From Sulfitobacter marinus (GTDB lineage: Bacteria; Pseudomonadota; Alphaproteobacteria; Rhodobacterales; Rhodobacteraceae), in the NCBI RefSeq assembly GCF_900116285.1, contig NZ_FPAJ01000003.1, forward strand, positions 1 through 64,000: a stretch of DNA of 64,000 nucleotides, in the 5' to 3' direction. Below are positions 33,491 to 42,620 of the stretch, piece by piece (position 1 is the stretch's first letter; each line of letters opens with the position of its first letter). Under the pieces are notes generated by a model. The model had not been told where the DNA came from. It saw only the letters and a list, made by a program, of their open reading frames with translations, and made no database searches. Made by a program: the position numbers and the translations under genes.

Positions 33491-34264
33491 CTATTCGCCA
33501 GAACCGTCAGCACCCTTGCGCAAAAGATAGGTATCCATGATCCAGCCATGCTGCGTCCGGGCGTCGGCCCGCGTCTGAACGATCCGGTCCGCCACATCGC
33601 CAACACTGCCGTGAACCAGAATCTGTTCTGGCATACCCAGAAAAGCGCCCCACCAGATCAATGTATCCGCTGGCAAATCCCGAAAGGCGCATTCGCCGTC
33701 CAGCATCACCACCACTGTTTCGGCCCCTTGCGGCCATCCATGATCGCGCAGACGGCGGCCTGTGGTGATCGTGACCGGACCGTTGACCGTGTTCAGAGGC
33801 AAGGCATGCGCCGCTGTCAGCGCCTGAATGGCGGTGATCCCGGGCACGACGCGCAAACGCGGCGACGGGGCAAGCCGCCCCGCAATACGCAGGGTGCTGT
33901 CGTACAGCGACGGATCGCCCCATACCAAAAGTGCGACCGGCCCTGCGCGGTCCGCCTCGGCCATGGCGGCCTGCCAGCGGCGCGCGATTTCATCATGCCA
34001 CTGCGCGACGCGATCCTGATAGGGTAACGCCGGATCGCGCACTGGATACTCAAACCGGATGACCTGCGCCGCCGTGCCGCTTTGCGTCAAGATAGCATGG
34101 CGCAGGGCCAGCAGATCACCCTTGTCATCGCCTTTGTCGGGTACAAGGATCACCGCCGCATCGCGCAACGCCTGCATGCCTTCACCCGTGACATGGGCCG
34201 GGCTGCCGGTGCCAATACCGATCAGCCAAAGGTCTTCAATGATATGGGCAGGGGCGGCGCTCAT
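33491..34264 (-). CDS. cobF: Precorrin-6A synthase (deacetylating)
   Basis: 257-residue SAM-dependent methylase that methylates C1 and removes acetate in the aerobic pathway; it is not part of the anaerobic route. Glycine-rich SAM loops WLIGIGTGSP and WGDPSLYD and PGITAIQAL are present. It is the last gene of the minus-strand cob block, overlaps cobA by four bases and is followed by a hairpin. Confidence 0.95.
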   Translation of the reverse strand: MSAAPAHIIEDLWLIGIGTGSPAHVTGEGMQALRDAAVILVPDKGDDKGDLLALRHAILTQSGTAAQVIRFEYPVRDPALPYQDRVAQWHDEIARRWQAAMAEADRAGPVALLVWGDPSLYDSTLRIAGRLAPSPRLRVVPGITAIQALTAAHALPLNTVNGPVTITTGRRLRDHGWPQGAETVVVMLDGECAFRDLPADTLIWWGAFLGMPEQILVHGSVGDVADRIVQTRADARTQHGWIMDTYLLRKGADGSGE

Positions 34265-34986
34265 GGCATTTCCTGTGCCAAGGGGCCGTATAGGATCAAT
34301 GCCGCGCTATTGCCGACCTCAAGCGCCAGTTGCTCGGCCAGATCGCTGACTGTCGCCCGCGTGATGCGCTGCTCGGGGCGGCTGACGTCTTCGGCCAGAA
34401 TGGCTGGGGTGTCGGCGGGCAAGCCATGGGCCAGCAGCTTTTCCAGCAGCGCCGGAAATGTGCGTTTGCCCATAAATACAACCGTGGACGCCGCCGGATC
34501 TGCAAGCGCTTGCAGGTTTACATCTCCCGGCAATTTCCCCGTCACGTCATGCCCCGTCACGAACTGCACGCGCCGCGCCGTTAACCGACGGGTCAGTGGA
34601 ATACCGATCGCAGCCGCAGCCGCGACCGCCGATGGAATACCGGGGATAATCTCGTATGGGATACCAGCGGCTTTCAAGGCGACCAATTCTTCCTCAAGAC
34701 GGCCAAACAGCCCGCCATCACCGGATTTCAGCCGCACCACCCGTTGGTCGATTTGCGCGTAGTCCACCAAAAGACGGCTCACGTGATCCTGCTTGGGCGA
34801 GGCCCGTCCGGCACGTTTGCCCACGCCAATCAGATCCGCACCGTTGCGCGCATATTCAAGGATCGGCCCGGCGCTGAGATCATCAAACAAAACCGCGTCA
34901 GCGCGTTTCAACCGGTCGACGGCCTTTAACGTCAACAGCTCAGGGTCACCCGGGCCCGATCCGACAAAGCTGACGAAACCCGTCAT
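34261..34986 (-). CDS. cobA: Uroporphyrinogen-III C-methyltransferase
   Basis: 241-residue single-domain methylase (SUMT) converting uroporphyrinogen III to precorrin-2, the entry point to corrins and sirohaem. Motifs VGSGPGDPELLTLKA, DGGLFGR and PGIPSAVA are typical; no CysG dehydrogenase domain is fused. Coupled by four-base overlaps to cobB and cobF. Confidence 0.95.
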   Translation of the reverse strand: MTGFVSFVGSGPGDPELLTLKAVDRLKRADAVLFDDLSAGPILEYARNGADLIGVGKRAGRASPKQDHVSRLLVDYAQIDQRVVRLKSGDGGLFGRLEEELVALKAAGIPYEIIPGIPSAVAAAAAIGIPLTRRLTARRVQFVTGHDVTGKLPGDVNLQALADPAASTVVFMGKRTFPALLEKLLAHGLPADTPAILAEDVSRPEQRITRATVSDLAEQLALEVGNSAALILYGPLAQEMP

Positions 34987-36317
34987 TTCCGCGCCTCTTG
35001 TGGCGTAATCAGGTGGAAGAACGTGCCCGTCACATGCCCGTTTTGCGATCCGGTTTCCGGTACAGGATTGCCATCGGCATCCGACACTTTGGCCAATGGT
35101 GCGTCAGGCTGTTCAAGGATCGTCGAATAGTGGAATTCATGCCCGAATAGCTTGTCACCTGTGTCAAAGCCCGGCATCCCCGCGACAAGCTCAACGCGCC
35201 GGTAGCCCAGGTGGAACTTGCGCTTTTCATAGCTGGTCACCAGCCCCAAAAGCCCGGCCATCTGGTGCGATGTCCCGTCCTTGTCGATCAACGCAGCGCC
35301 AAGCGCCATATAGCCACCGCATTCCCCATGAATGGGGCGGTCTTGCGCGTGCTTTACCAGCCCCGCGCGAAAACGGTCGGCGCTGGCCAGACGTCCGGCG
35401 TGCAATTCGGGGTATCCGCCCGGCAGCCAGGCCAGATCGGCACTGGCATCAGGCGCTTCGTCCGCCAAGGGCGAGAAGGGTAATATCTCAGCACCCGCTG
35501 CGCGCCAACCTTCCAGCAGATGCGGATAGGTGAATGAAAACGCCGCGTCTTGGGCCAAGGCAATGCGTTGCGCAGGCGGCTTGGGCAGGTTGAACCTGCC
35601 TGCCTGCCCCGGTTTACCAGCGGCCGCCGCGCGGATCGCCGCAAGATCGATATGCTCGCGCAGGAAATTGGCGTAGCCTTTGATCGCTTCCTCAAGGTCA
35701 GGATGTTCGACCGCTTGGATCAGACCCAGATGGCGTTCGGGCAGGGCCAGGTCACCACGCCGGGGCAAAGACCCCAACACCGTGAGGCCTGCTTTCTCCA
35801 TTCCCAAACGGGCCAAGCGTTCGTGGCGCGGCGATGCAACCCTGTTCAAAATCACGCCAGCAAAGGGCAGATCCGGCATATACGCCTTGAACCCCAATGC
35901 CGTTGCCGCAGCCGATTGCGCCTGCCCGCTGACGTCGACCACCAGAATAACCGGCCAGCCCATGCGCGCGGCGGTTTCGGAACTGCTGCCAAATCCGATC
36001 TGCCCGCGTGTTGCGACACCGTCATAGAGGCCCATGGACCCTTCCGCGACGCAGATATCCGCACCTTCGGCTTGCGCCGCAACGGCCCCCAGCAAATTCG
36101 GCCCCATCGCCCATGTGTCCATATTGAACGACGCACGCCCACAGGCGGCGCGGTGGAACGCGGGGTCGATGTAGTCAGGGCCCGATTTATAGGGCTGCAC
36201 AGTTAGTCCATCCTCGGACAAGGCGCGCAAAAGGCCCAGCATCACTGTTGTTTTACCCGTCCCAGAAGACGGGGCAGATATCATCAAACCGGGCGGGAAA
36301 CCTGCGCTATCAGTCAT
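34983..36317 (-). CDS. cobB: Hydrogenobyrinic acid a,c-diamide synthase
   Basis: 444-residue amidotransferase. The N-terminal P-loop region ([11 protein letters not shown] near residues 14-24) uses ATP; the C-terminal type I glutaminase domain has the nucleophile in HGECGGYM. It amidates the a and c side chains, giving the substrate for cobaltochelatase CobNST. It overlaps cobM by eight bases and cobA by four. Confidence 0.95.
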   Translation of the reverse strand: MTDSAGFPPGLMISAPSSGTGKTTVMLGLLRALSEDGLTVQPYKSGPDYIDPAFHRAACGRASFNMDTWAMGPNLLGAVAAQAEGADICVAEGSMGLYDGVATRGQIGFGSSSETAARMGWPVILVVDVSGQAQSAAATALGFKAYMPDLPFAGVILNRVASPRHERLARLGMEKAGLTVLGSLPRRGDLALPERHLGLIQAVEHPDLEEAIKGYANFLREHIDLAAIRAAAAGKPGQAGRFNLPKPPAQRIALAQDAAFSFTYPHLLEGWRAAGAEILPFSPLADEAPDASADLAWLPGGYPELHAGRLASADRFRAGLVKHAQDRPIHGECGGYMALGAALIDKDGTSHQMAGLLGLVTSYEKRKFHLGYRRVELVAGMPGFDTGDKLFGHEFHYSTILEQPDAPLAKVSDADGNPVPETGSQNGHVTGTFFHLITPQEARK

Positions 36318-37104
36318 CGCCTTCGCTCCAGCCGGCCCAAGGGCTGTCTGTCGTTTGCGGGCGATAGCGCCGGTCGTAGTTCACCGAGTACAGGCAGCTT
36401 TCGTCGAACCCTTCGCCTGCCAGCGCAGGCCCGACAAGGATCAATGCAGTACGGGTAATGTCAGCGCCAAGCCGTCCCCCGATATCGGCAAGCGTACCGC
36501 GGATAATCTGTTGATCCGGCCAGCTTGCACGGTAGACCACGGCGACCGGGCAATCAGCGCCATAGGCCGGGGTTAGATCTGCGGTAACAGAGGCGATATT
36601 TTGCACCGACAGATGAATAGCCAGCGTAGCACCTGTTGCTGCGAAACTGGTCAGCGTCTCGCCCTTGGGCATGCTGGATGCGCGGCCCGGTGTGCGGGTC
36701 AGCACAACAGATTGCGCCAGACCCGGCAGGGTCAATTCGGTGCCAAGGGCCGCCGCAGCAGCGGCAAAGGACGGCACACCCGGCGTCACCGAAACCGGAA
36801 TGTCCAGCGCGCGCAAACGGCGCATCTGTTCGCCCATGGCAGACCAGACCGATAAATCCCCCGAATGCAGTCGCGCCACATCCTGCCCTGCGGCATGGGC
36901 CGCTTGCATATGCGCGACAATCGCATCCAGGTCCAACGATGCGGTGTTGATGATCGTAGCCCCCTCGGGGCAATGCTCCAAAATCGCCTCAGGCACCAGC
37001 GATCCGGCATATAGGCACACGGGACAGGATGCGATGATATCGCGCCCGCGCAGGGTCAGCAGGTCGGCTGCGCCCGGGCCAGCGCCAATGAAATGAATGG
37101 TCAT
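36310..37104 (-). CDS. cobM: Precorrin-4 C11-methyltransferase
   Basis: 264-residue SAM methylase with motifs [24 protein letters not shown] and [14 protein letters not shown]. It methylates C11 to make precorrin-5. Overlaps cobE by four bases upstream and cobB by eight bases downstream. Length is typical of the family. Confidence 0.95.
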   Translation of the reverse strand: MTIHFIGAGPGAADLLTLRGRDIIASCPVCLYAGSLVPEAILEHCPEGATIINTASLDLDAIVAHMQAAHAAGQDVARLHSGDLSVWSAMGEQMRRLRALDIPVSVTPGVPSFAAAAAALGTELTLPGLAQSVVLTRTPGRASSMPKGETLTSFAATGATLAIHLSVQNIASVTADLTPAYGADCPVAVVYRASWPDQQIIRGTLADIGGRLGADITRTALILVGPALAGEGFDESCLYSVNYDRRYRPQTTDSPWAGWSEGDD

Positions 37105-37463
37105 ATTGGGTCTCCAATAGCGATGGCGCAGGTCGCCAAGGTGTCAGGTGAAATCATGCGGGGGCCTAGCAAACGTGCGCCCGGTCCGGCTGCCGCAAGG
37201 GCCGCCGCTTCGGCGACGCTGCCGGTGCCATAGGTTTTCTGTGATGCGTCCGAGCAGGTCAGCACCGGTTGCGCAGTTAATCGTTCAGGCGACACGGCAT
37301 CGATAGGCACGCCAAGCACCCGCGCCAGATCGGTAAAGGGTTTATCACCTGCTTTCGCCGCAGCTGTGGTGATCAAGTCGGGTGCAACATCATACAGCGC
37401 AAGGGCACTGCGCAGGCTGCTTACATCAGCCGATTTGCGAAATCCAAAGCCAGCGACGATCAT
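37101..37463 (-). CDS. cobE: CobE, cobalamin biosynthesis protein
   Basis: About 120-residue small protein homologous to the C-terminal domain of CbiG; in aerobic cob clusters it is required but its biochemical task is not well settled. Features: [10 protein letters not shown] at the N-terminus, the IDAVSPERL segment and [13 protein letters not shown] start at the ATG at 37463, which overlaps the cobL stop (ATGA); an ATG five codons earlier is possible. Overlaps cobM by four bases. Confidence 0.88.
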   Translation of the reverse strand: MIVAGFGFRKSADVSSLRSALALYDVAPDLITTAAAKAGDKPFTDLARVLGVPIDAVSPERLTAQPVLTCSDASQKTYGTGSVAEAAALAAAGPGARLLGPRMISPDTLATCAIAIGDPI

Positions 37464-38659
37464 AACGTCACGCTCCATTGCACAATCGGGTAGCTGGATT
37501 TCCAGCCGCGTCTTGTGCCCAGCGGTGCGGCTTGGGCCAACTCAATCCGCAGCAGATCACCGCCACGGGCCGATTGGGCCTGCATCAACAGTGTTTCGCT
37601 TTCCAGTGTCACGGCATTTGCCACCAGCCGCGTGCCGGATGGTACGGTATCGTAGATCCAGTCCAGCAGTGACGCCGACAGACCACCGCCCACGAAAACC
37701 GTATCGGGCATCGGAAGTGGTGCCAATGCATCCGGCGCGGCACCCTCGACCACGGTCAGGCGGTCCACCCCAAGGGCGGCGGCGTTTGACACGATCCGCG
37801 CGGCGCGGGTGGGGTCTAACTCGATCGCGGTGGCGCTTAGGCTTGGATCGCTCAGCAGCCATTCAATCGCGATGGAGCCAGACCCACTGCCGATGTCCCA
37901 TAAATGCTGAAACGGGCGCGGGGCTAGCGTCGACAAAGCCAACGCGCGTACCGGGCGTTTCGTCATGGTGCCATCGCTGTCAAAGAATTCATCGGGGCGA
38001 CCGCTTGCCATCGACAGCGGAACACCATCGCCCGCAACCTGCACTGCGGCGCAAACAGGATGCCCGAATTCAGCGTCGCCCAGATCGGCAGCCGCCAAAT
38101 CACTACGCCGTGCGCGCGGTCCGCCCAGCGCCTCAAGAACGCTAATTTTTGAGCTGCCCCAACCCTGTGTTGTCAGGTAATCGCCCAGCGCCGTAACCGC
38201 AGCCCCATCGCGCAGCAGCGCGATCAGACGCACCCCTTGGGCAAGGGCCGGACGCAGCCGGGTCAACGGGGCAGCATGCAGGCCGAAACAATGTGTCGCC
38301 TCAAGCGGCCAACCCATCGCGCTGGCCGCGAGCGAAAACGTCGATACCCCCGGAAATGCACGCCATTCATCCGGCGCGAGGTGGCGCATCATGCTGCTAC
38401 CCGCCCCAAACCAGAACGGATCACCCGAGGCCAACATCACCACCTGCCGACCGCGCAGCGCCAGCAATTGATCAACCCCATCGGCAAAGGGCACCGGCCA
38501 GACGATCTGTTCGGCTTGCACTTCAGGCAGCAAATCCAGATGGCGCGCCGCCCCCATGACGATTTCTGCCTCGGCCAGCGCCGCAAGGCTTGCAGAGCCA
38601 AGGCCATCTGCGCCATCTTCGCCCAGTCCAATGATGGTCAACCAAAGCGAGTCAGCCAT
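37460..38659 (-). CDS. cobL: Precorrin-6Y C5,15-methyltransferase (decarboxylating)
   Basis: 399-residue two-domain enzyme: N-terminal SAM methylase (IIGLGEDG, LASGDPFWFG) and C-terminal class I methyltransferase (WDIGSGSGSIAIEW, EGAAPDAL). It adds methyls at C5 and C15 and removes the C12 acetate carboxyl. The start at 38659 follows CAGGGGG by 9 bases, and this ATG overlaps the oppositely oriented cobK ATG in a shared CATG; an ATG two codons earlier is an alternative. Coupled to cobE. Confidence 0.94.
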   Translation of the reverse strand: MADSLWLTIIGLGEDGADGLGSASLAALAEAEIVMGAARHLDLLPEVQAEQIVWPVPFADGVDQLLALRGRQVVMLASGDPFWFGAGSSMMRHLAPDEWRAFPGVSTFSLAASAMGWPLEATHCFGLHAAPLTRLRPALAQGVRLIALLRDGAAVTALGDYLTTQGWGSSKISVLEALGGPRARRSDLAAADLGDAEFGHPVCAAVQVAGDGVPLSMASGRPDEFFDSDGTMTKRPVRALALSTLAPRPFQHLWDIGSGSGSIAIEWLLSDPSLSATAIELDPTRAARIVSNAAALGVDRLTVVEGAAPDALAPLPMPDTVFVGGGLSASLLDWIYDTVPSGTRLVANAVTLESETLLMQAQSARGGDLLRIELAQAAPLGTRRGWKSSYPIVQWSVTL

Positions 38660-39413
38660 GCACATCAACCCCCTGATCTTGGGCGGCACGACCGAGGCCA
38701 CAGCGCTGTGCAACGCAATGCACCGCGCGGGGCTGTCCGGCACCGTGTCGCTGGCAGGGCGTGTGGCCAGACCGATCCGCCAACCGCTGCCGCAAAGCAG
38801 TGGCGGGTTTGGCGGGGCCGATGGGTTGGCGCGCTACATCCGCGACCATGACATCACCCATGTGATTGACGCCACACATCCCTTTGCCGCGCAGATGAGC
38901 CACAACGCCGTTATCGCCACCCAGCAAACCGGCACGCCGCTGATCGCGCTGACCCGCGCGCCGTGGCAGGCCACCGCGCAGGACGACTGGACCCACGTGC
39001 CCGACATCGCCGGGGCCGTTGCGGCGCTGGATGGGCCGCCCGAGCGTATCTTTCTGGCCGTCGGCCGGATGCATCTGGCCGAATTCGCGCCGAACCCGCA
39101 GCATTTCTATCTGCTGCGTCTGATTGATGCGCCCGATGGACCGTTGCCCTTTCCCGATCATAAAATCGTGCTGGATCGCGGCCCGTTCACCGCCGAGGGC
39201 GATCTTGCGCTGATGCGCAGCCACGGGATCACGCGCGGCGTTTCCAAAAACTCCGGCGGAACCGGCGCGCAGGCCAAGCTGTTGGCCGCCCGTACCCTTG
39301 GAATCCCCATGATCATGATCGACCGACCCGCATTGCCCAGCCGCCCCGAGGCCCATGATGTGGCTGCGGTTCTGGACTGGATCAATCATGACAAGACCGA
39401 TCTGGGGGTATAA
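38658..39413 (+). CDS. cobK: Precorrin-6A reductase
   Basis: 251-residue NAD(P)H-dependent enzyme reducing precorrin-6A to 6B. Motifs LGGTTEATALC, DATHPFA and SKNSGGTGAQAK are diagnostic. It lies on the opposite strand to all surrounding cob genes: its start codon overlaps the cobL start in CATG, and its 3' end overlaps the cobJ 3' end by 28 bases. The Shine-Dalgarno is weak (AAGCGAG, 38646 region). An in-frame ATG pair near 38631-38636 would overlap cobL further. Its promoter must lie inside cobL. Confidence 0.94.
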   Translation: MHINPLILGGTTEATALCNAMHRAGLSGTVSLAGRVARPIRQPLPQSSGGFGGADGLARYIRDHDITHVIDATHPFAAQMSHNAVIATQQTGTPLIALTRAPWQATAQDDWTHVPDIAGAVAALDGPPERIFLAVGRMHLAEFAPNPQHFYLLRLIDAPDGPLPFPDHKIVLDRGPFTAEGDLALMRSHGITRGVSKNSGGTGAQAKLLAARTLGIPMIMIDRPALPSRPEAHDVAAVLDWINHDKTDLGV

Positions 39414-40138
39414 ACAATGGGGCCATCCGCCCCGTCGATCACCCGTGTATTTGACGCACCGACGATAACGACTGTGCGCATATCCGCCATTTCAGGCCGC
39501 GCATCGGGCAATGCCACAACACGAATATTCTCGTCCGGTGTCGACACCGCCCGCGCAAAGATGATGGGCCGCGCATCGCCGCAAGCCTCGTTCAACACCT
39601 CAAGCGTGCGGACAAAGCCATCGGGCCGTGATTTTGACCGCGGGTTATAAAACGCCATGGCGAAATCGCCTTCGACTGCTAAACGCAGACGTTTTTCGAT
39701 CAACGCCCATGGCTTAAGGTTGTCACTTAGGTTGATAGCGCAGAAATCATGCCCCAGTGGCGCACCAGCCCGCGCGGCGGCGGCAAGCATTGCTGTGATC
39801 CCCGGCAACACGTCGATTTTCAGCTCGCGCCATTCAGCCGGCCCGTCCTCAAGCGCCTCGAAAACAGCCGAGGCCATGGCGAAAACGCCTGGATCACCCG
39901 ACGACACCACAACCACCCGTTGACCGTCCGCTGCCAAGGTCAGCGCATGGGCCGCCCTGTCGAGCTCGACCCGGTTATCACTGGGGTGCAGGGTCAGACC
40001 AGGGCGCGCAGAAACACGCGCGACATAGGGGATATAGCCGATCACATCAGTGGCTTGGGCCAAAGCATCCGCCACTTGCGGGGTGACCAGATTTTCAGCA
40101 CCGGGGCCAAGCCCGACGATTTTCACCCAGCCTGTCAT
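39386..40138 (-). CDS. cobJ: Precorrin-3B C17-methyltransferase
   Basis: 250-residue SAM methylase that contracts the ring and methylates C17. Motifs VGLGPGAENLVTP, SSGDPGVFAMA and PGITAMLAAAARAGAPLG. The ATG at 40138 overlaps the cobI stop (ATGA); an upstream in-frame ATG lies within cobI. Its end overlaps antisense with cobK by 28 bases. Last gene of the first cob segment on this strand. Confidence 0.95.
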   Translation of the reverse strand: MTGWVKIVGLGPGAENLVTPQVADALAQATDVIGYIPYVARVSARPGLTLHPSDNRVELDRAAHALTLAADGQRVVVVSSGDPGVFAMASAVFEALEDGPAEWRELKIDVLPGITAMLAAAARAGAPLGHDFCAINLSDNLKPWALIEKRLRLAVEGDFAMAFYNPRSKSRPDGFVRTLEVLNEACGDARPIIFARAVSTPDENIRVVALPDARPEMADMRTVVIVGASNTRVIDGADGPIVYTPRSVLS

Positions 40139-40863
40139 GGTCGCCGCCCCTGTCCGTGCACGACGATGATAGAGAAATACGGGGTCACGCGGTCTTCGGC
40201 TTCCGATAGGCGCTGCACCGTCTGACCCGGCATGCTGGCATATTCGACCAGCCACGCATCGTCATATTTGCCCGCGGCCTTTAACGCATCGCGGACCTTG
40301 TCGATGTTACGCCCGATTTTCATCACCACCAGCGCATCGGTGGTTTTCATCCGCTCTGTCAGCTCTTGCGCGTTCAAGGTCCCCATGAGCACGGTCAGGA
40401 TATCATCGCCCCAAGTAATCGGCGCACCGGTGGCTGTCCAGGCGGCCGACATGCCGGTGATGGCAGGCACGACCTGAACCGGCACGTGATCACGCAACCG
40501 CGTATAGACATGCATGAACGATCCATAAAAGAACGGGTCGCCCTCGCTGAGGACAACTACGTCTTCGCCGCCCTCTGCCAGCCCGCGCAGATGCGCGGCG
40601 CAGTCAGCATAAAAGCCGGACAAGATTTCATTATAGCGCGGGTCGGTCAGGGGGATTTCCGTGGTAACCGGGTATTCCATGGCGAACTCGACCACATCAG
40701 GGCGCAACAGCCCGTTGATGATCTTGCGGGCCTGACCATCACGTCCGGCCTTGCGGAAAAACGCAACATGACGCGCGCCGGTCAGCAAACGGTGGGCGCG
40801 CAGGCTCATCAGATCGGGATCGCCGGGGCCAAGGCCAACACCATGAACCGTGCCGACGGTCAT
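40135..40863 (-). CDS. cobI: Precorrin-2 C20-methyltransferase
   Basis: 242-residue SAM methylase making precorrin-3A. Motifs GVGLGPGDPDLMSLRA, LSEGDPFFYGSF and PAITGMSAAW are typical. Overlaps cobH upstream and cobJ downstream by four bases each. Confidence 0.95.
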   Translation of the reverse strand: MTVGTVHGVGLGPGDPDLMSLRAHRLLTGARHVAFFRKAGRDGQARKIINGLLRPDVVEFAMEYPVTTEIPLTDPRYNEILSGFYADCAAHLRGLAEGGEDVVVLSEGDPFFYGSFMHVYTRLRDHVPVQVVPAITGMSAAWTATGAPITWGDDILTVLMGTLNAQELTERMKTTDALVVMKIGRNIDKVRDALKAAGKYDDAWLVEYASMPGQTVQRLSEAEDRVTPYFSIIVVHGQGRRP

Positions 40864-41489
40864 TCGGCATAGCTCGCGATGGCATTGACCGCCGCGACGG
40901 TGATGGCACTGCCACCAAGACGCCCTTCGACAATGCAGCTAGGCACGGGTTGATCCGCCCACAGCGCATCCTTGCTTTCGCGTGCACCGACAAAGCCGAC
41001 AGGGCAGCCGATGATCGCCGCCGGACGCGGGCAATCGGGGTCTTCGAGCATGTTTAGCAAATGAAACAGCGCGGTGGGCGCATTACCAATCGCCACCAAT
41101 GCGCCTTCCAGATGGGGCCGCCACAGCTCAAGCGCGGCGGCAGAACGGGTGTTGCCCATCTGCGCTGCCATATCTTTCACGGCGCTATCATGCAGCGTGC
41201 AAATCACCTGATTATCCGCAGGAAGCCGGGTGCGGGTCACCCCTTCGGACACCATGCGCGCATCGCACAGGATCGGTGCGCCATTCGCCAAAGCCGCCCG
41301 CGCCGCATCGGCGAAACCCGGCGACAGGCGCACGTGTTTTTCCAGACCGACCATCCCGCAGGCATGGATCATGCGCACGACGATGGGTTCCTCTTGCGGT
41401 GAAAACGCGTCCAGATCGGCCTCGGCGCGGATCATGGCAAAGGATTGTTTGTAGATGGCCGCGCCATCCATTTCATAGCTGTAAGACAT
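40860..41489 (-). CDS. cobH: Precorrin-8X methylmutase
   Basis: 209-residue enzyme moving a methyl group from C11 to C12 to give hydrogenobyrinate. The catalytic histidine is expected in MIHACGMVG; the segments ILCDARMVSEGVTR and GCPVGFVGARESK are conserved. It starts six bases after cobG and overlaps cobI by four. Confidence 0.95.
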   Translation of the reverse strand: MSYSYEMDGAAIYKQSFAMIRAEADLDAFSPQEEPIVVRMIHACGMVGLEKHVRLSPGFADAARAALANGAPILCDARMVSEGVTRTRLPADNQVICTLHDSAVKDMAAQMGNTRSAAALELWRPHLEGALVAIGNAPTALFHLLNMLEDPDCPRPAAIIGCPVGFVGARESKDALWADQPVPSCIVEGRLGGSAITVAAVNAIASYAE

Positions 41490-41495
41490 GAGGGT

Positions 41496-42620
41496 TCAGA
41501 GTTCTCCGGTCAGCAGTTCATCAGGGCGCAGCCCTGTTTTAAGGGGGGTATCACCTGCACAGCCCCCCCGCACAAGATCAAATGTCCCGTCCCGCCCGAC
41601 GAGGGTAAGGTCAGCCGGCCGCGCCCGTGCACAACCTTTGGCGCAACCCGACACATGCAAGCTGCCCGTGACCGTGGGGGCCAAGCGCCGCGCCATATCG
41701 CGGGTTTCCACACTGGCCGATGCACAAAGCGGCGCACCGGGGCAGGCATCGACACGCATCAGCGGGTCATCTGCGGTGGTAATAAATGCGGGGTCGCTGG
41801 GGGCGGTGGCCCCCTCAAGCACAAAGGCCCGCCATGGTGTGACCCGCAACCCACGCGCATCAGCCAGCGCGCGCAGCAAGGCACGTGCATCAATTTGCCC
41901 AAACGGCGCGCCGACCAAGGGGCCACCGAAGTTGCTACCCAATTGCGGGCGGTGCTGAGTTGGCAAAGGTGGCGTTGCCGTCCAAGCCTTGGGTAAGGGG
42001 GTATCAGCGACCACAGCCGCCATGCGCCGCGCCTGTGGTGTGACGTGATCCGCCAACCAGACCGCCATTTCGATCAACGCAGGGATTGCGGTGTGCAGGG
42101 TCTCAGGGCGACCAGTGGCACAGCCATCGGCCCGTAGGATCAGGCCGCCCTCGCCCTGCTCCAACCGGATATCCGCAGGATCATGGGTCAGTAGCGGGCC
42201 AGCGGGGTCGCAATCAACGGCAAAACCCACCTTGGTTGGCAAGTCTGGCAAATCACCAAGCCGCGCCAAAAGCTGCGCGGTCAGGGTCGCCGTCATATCG
42301 CCGGTCGTCCAGAATGGCGCGACCAGAATATTTCGCCGCCGCTCGGTCGCGGGGTCCTCGTCCAGCAGGCCAAGCCCGCCCAGCCCCATCAAAACGGCAT
42401 CATGATCGGCCTCGGCCACACCGCGTATTTGCAGGTTAGCGCGGTTGGTCAAATCGATGTGGCCCGACCCGAAACGCAGGGCGATATCACACAGTCCGGC
42501 AGCCTGATCCGCTGTGATCCGCGCCAGTTTAGGCCGCACCCGCATGACCAACCCATCGGCGGCCATCATCGGCTGATAGGCACCGGGGCACCAACCTTTG
42601 ACCATGGGCGCTTGGGTCAC
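41496..42620 (-). CDS. cobG: Precorrin-3B synthase
   Basis: 374-residue iron-sulfur enzyme of the nitrite/sulfite reductase fold that uses O2 to hydroxylate C20 and form the lactone; diagnostic for the aerobic pathway. N-terminal half: WCPGAYQPM, DLTNRANLQIRG. C-terminal Fe-S cysteines are in DACPGAPLCASA and SGCAKGC. The GTG start at 42620 overlaps the TGA of cobN (GTGA); an ATG 16 codons earlier would lie within cobN. Confidence 0.93.
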   Translation of the reverse strand: MTQAPMVKGWCPGAYQPMMAADGLVMRVRPKLARITADQAAGLCDIALRFGSGHIDLTNRANLQIRGVAEADHDAVLMGLGGLGLLDEDPATERRRNILVAPFWTTGDMTATLTAQLLARLGDLPDLPTKVGFAVDCDPAGPLLTHDPADIRLEQGEGGLILRADGCATGRPETLHTAIPALIEMAVWLADHVTPQARRMAAVVADTPLPKAWTATPPLPTQHRPQLGSNFGGPLVGAPFGQIDARALLRALADARGLRVTPWRAFVLEGATAPSDPAFITTADDPLMRVDACPGAPLCASASVETRDMARRLAPTVTGSLHVSGCAKGCARARPADLTLVGRDGTFDLVRGGCAGDTPLKTGLRPDELLTGEL

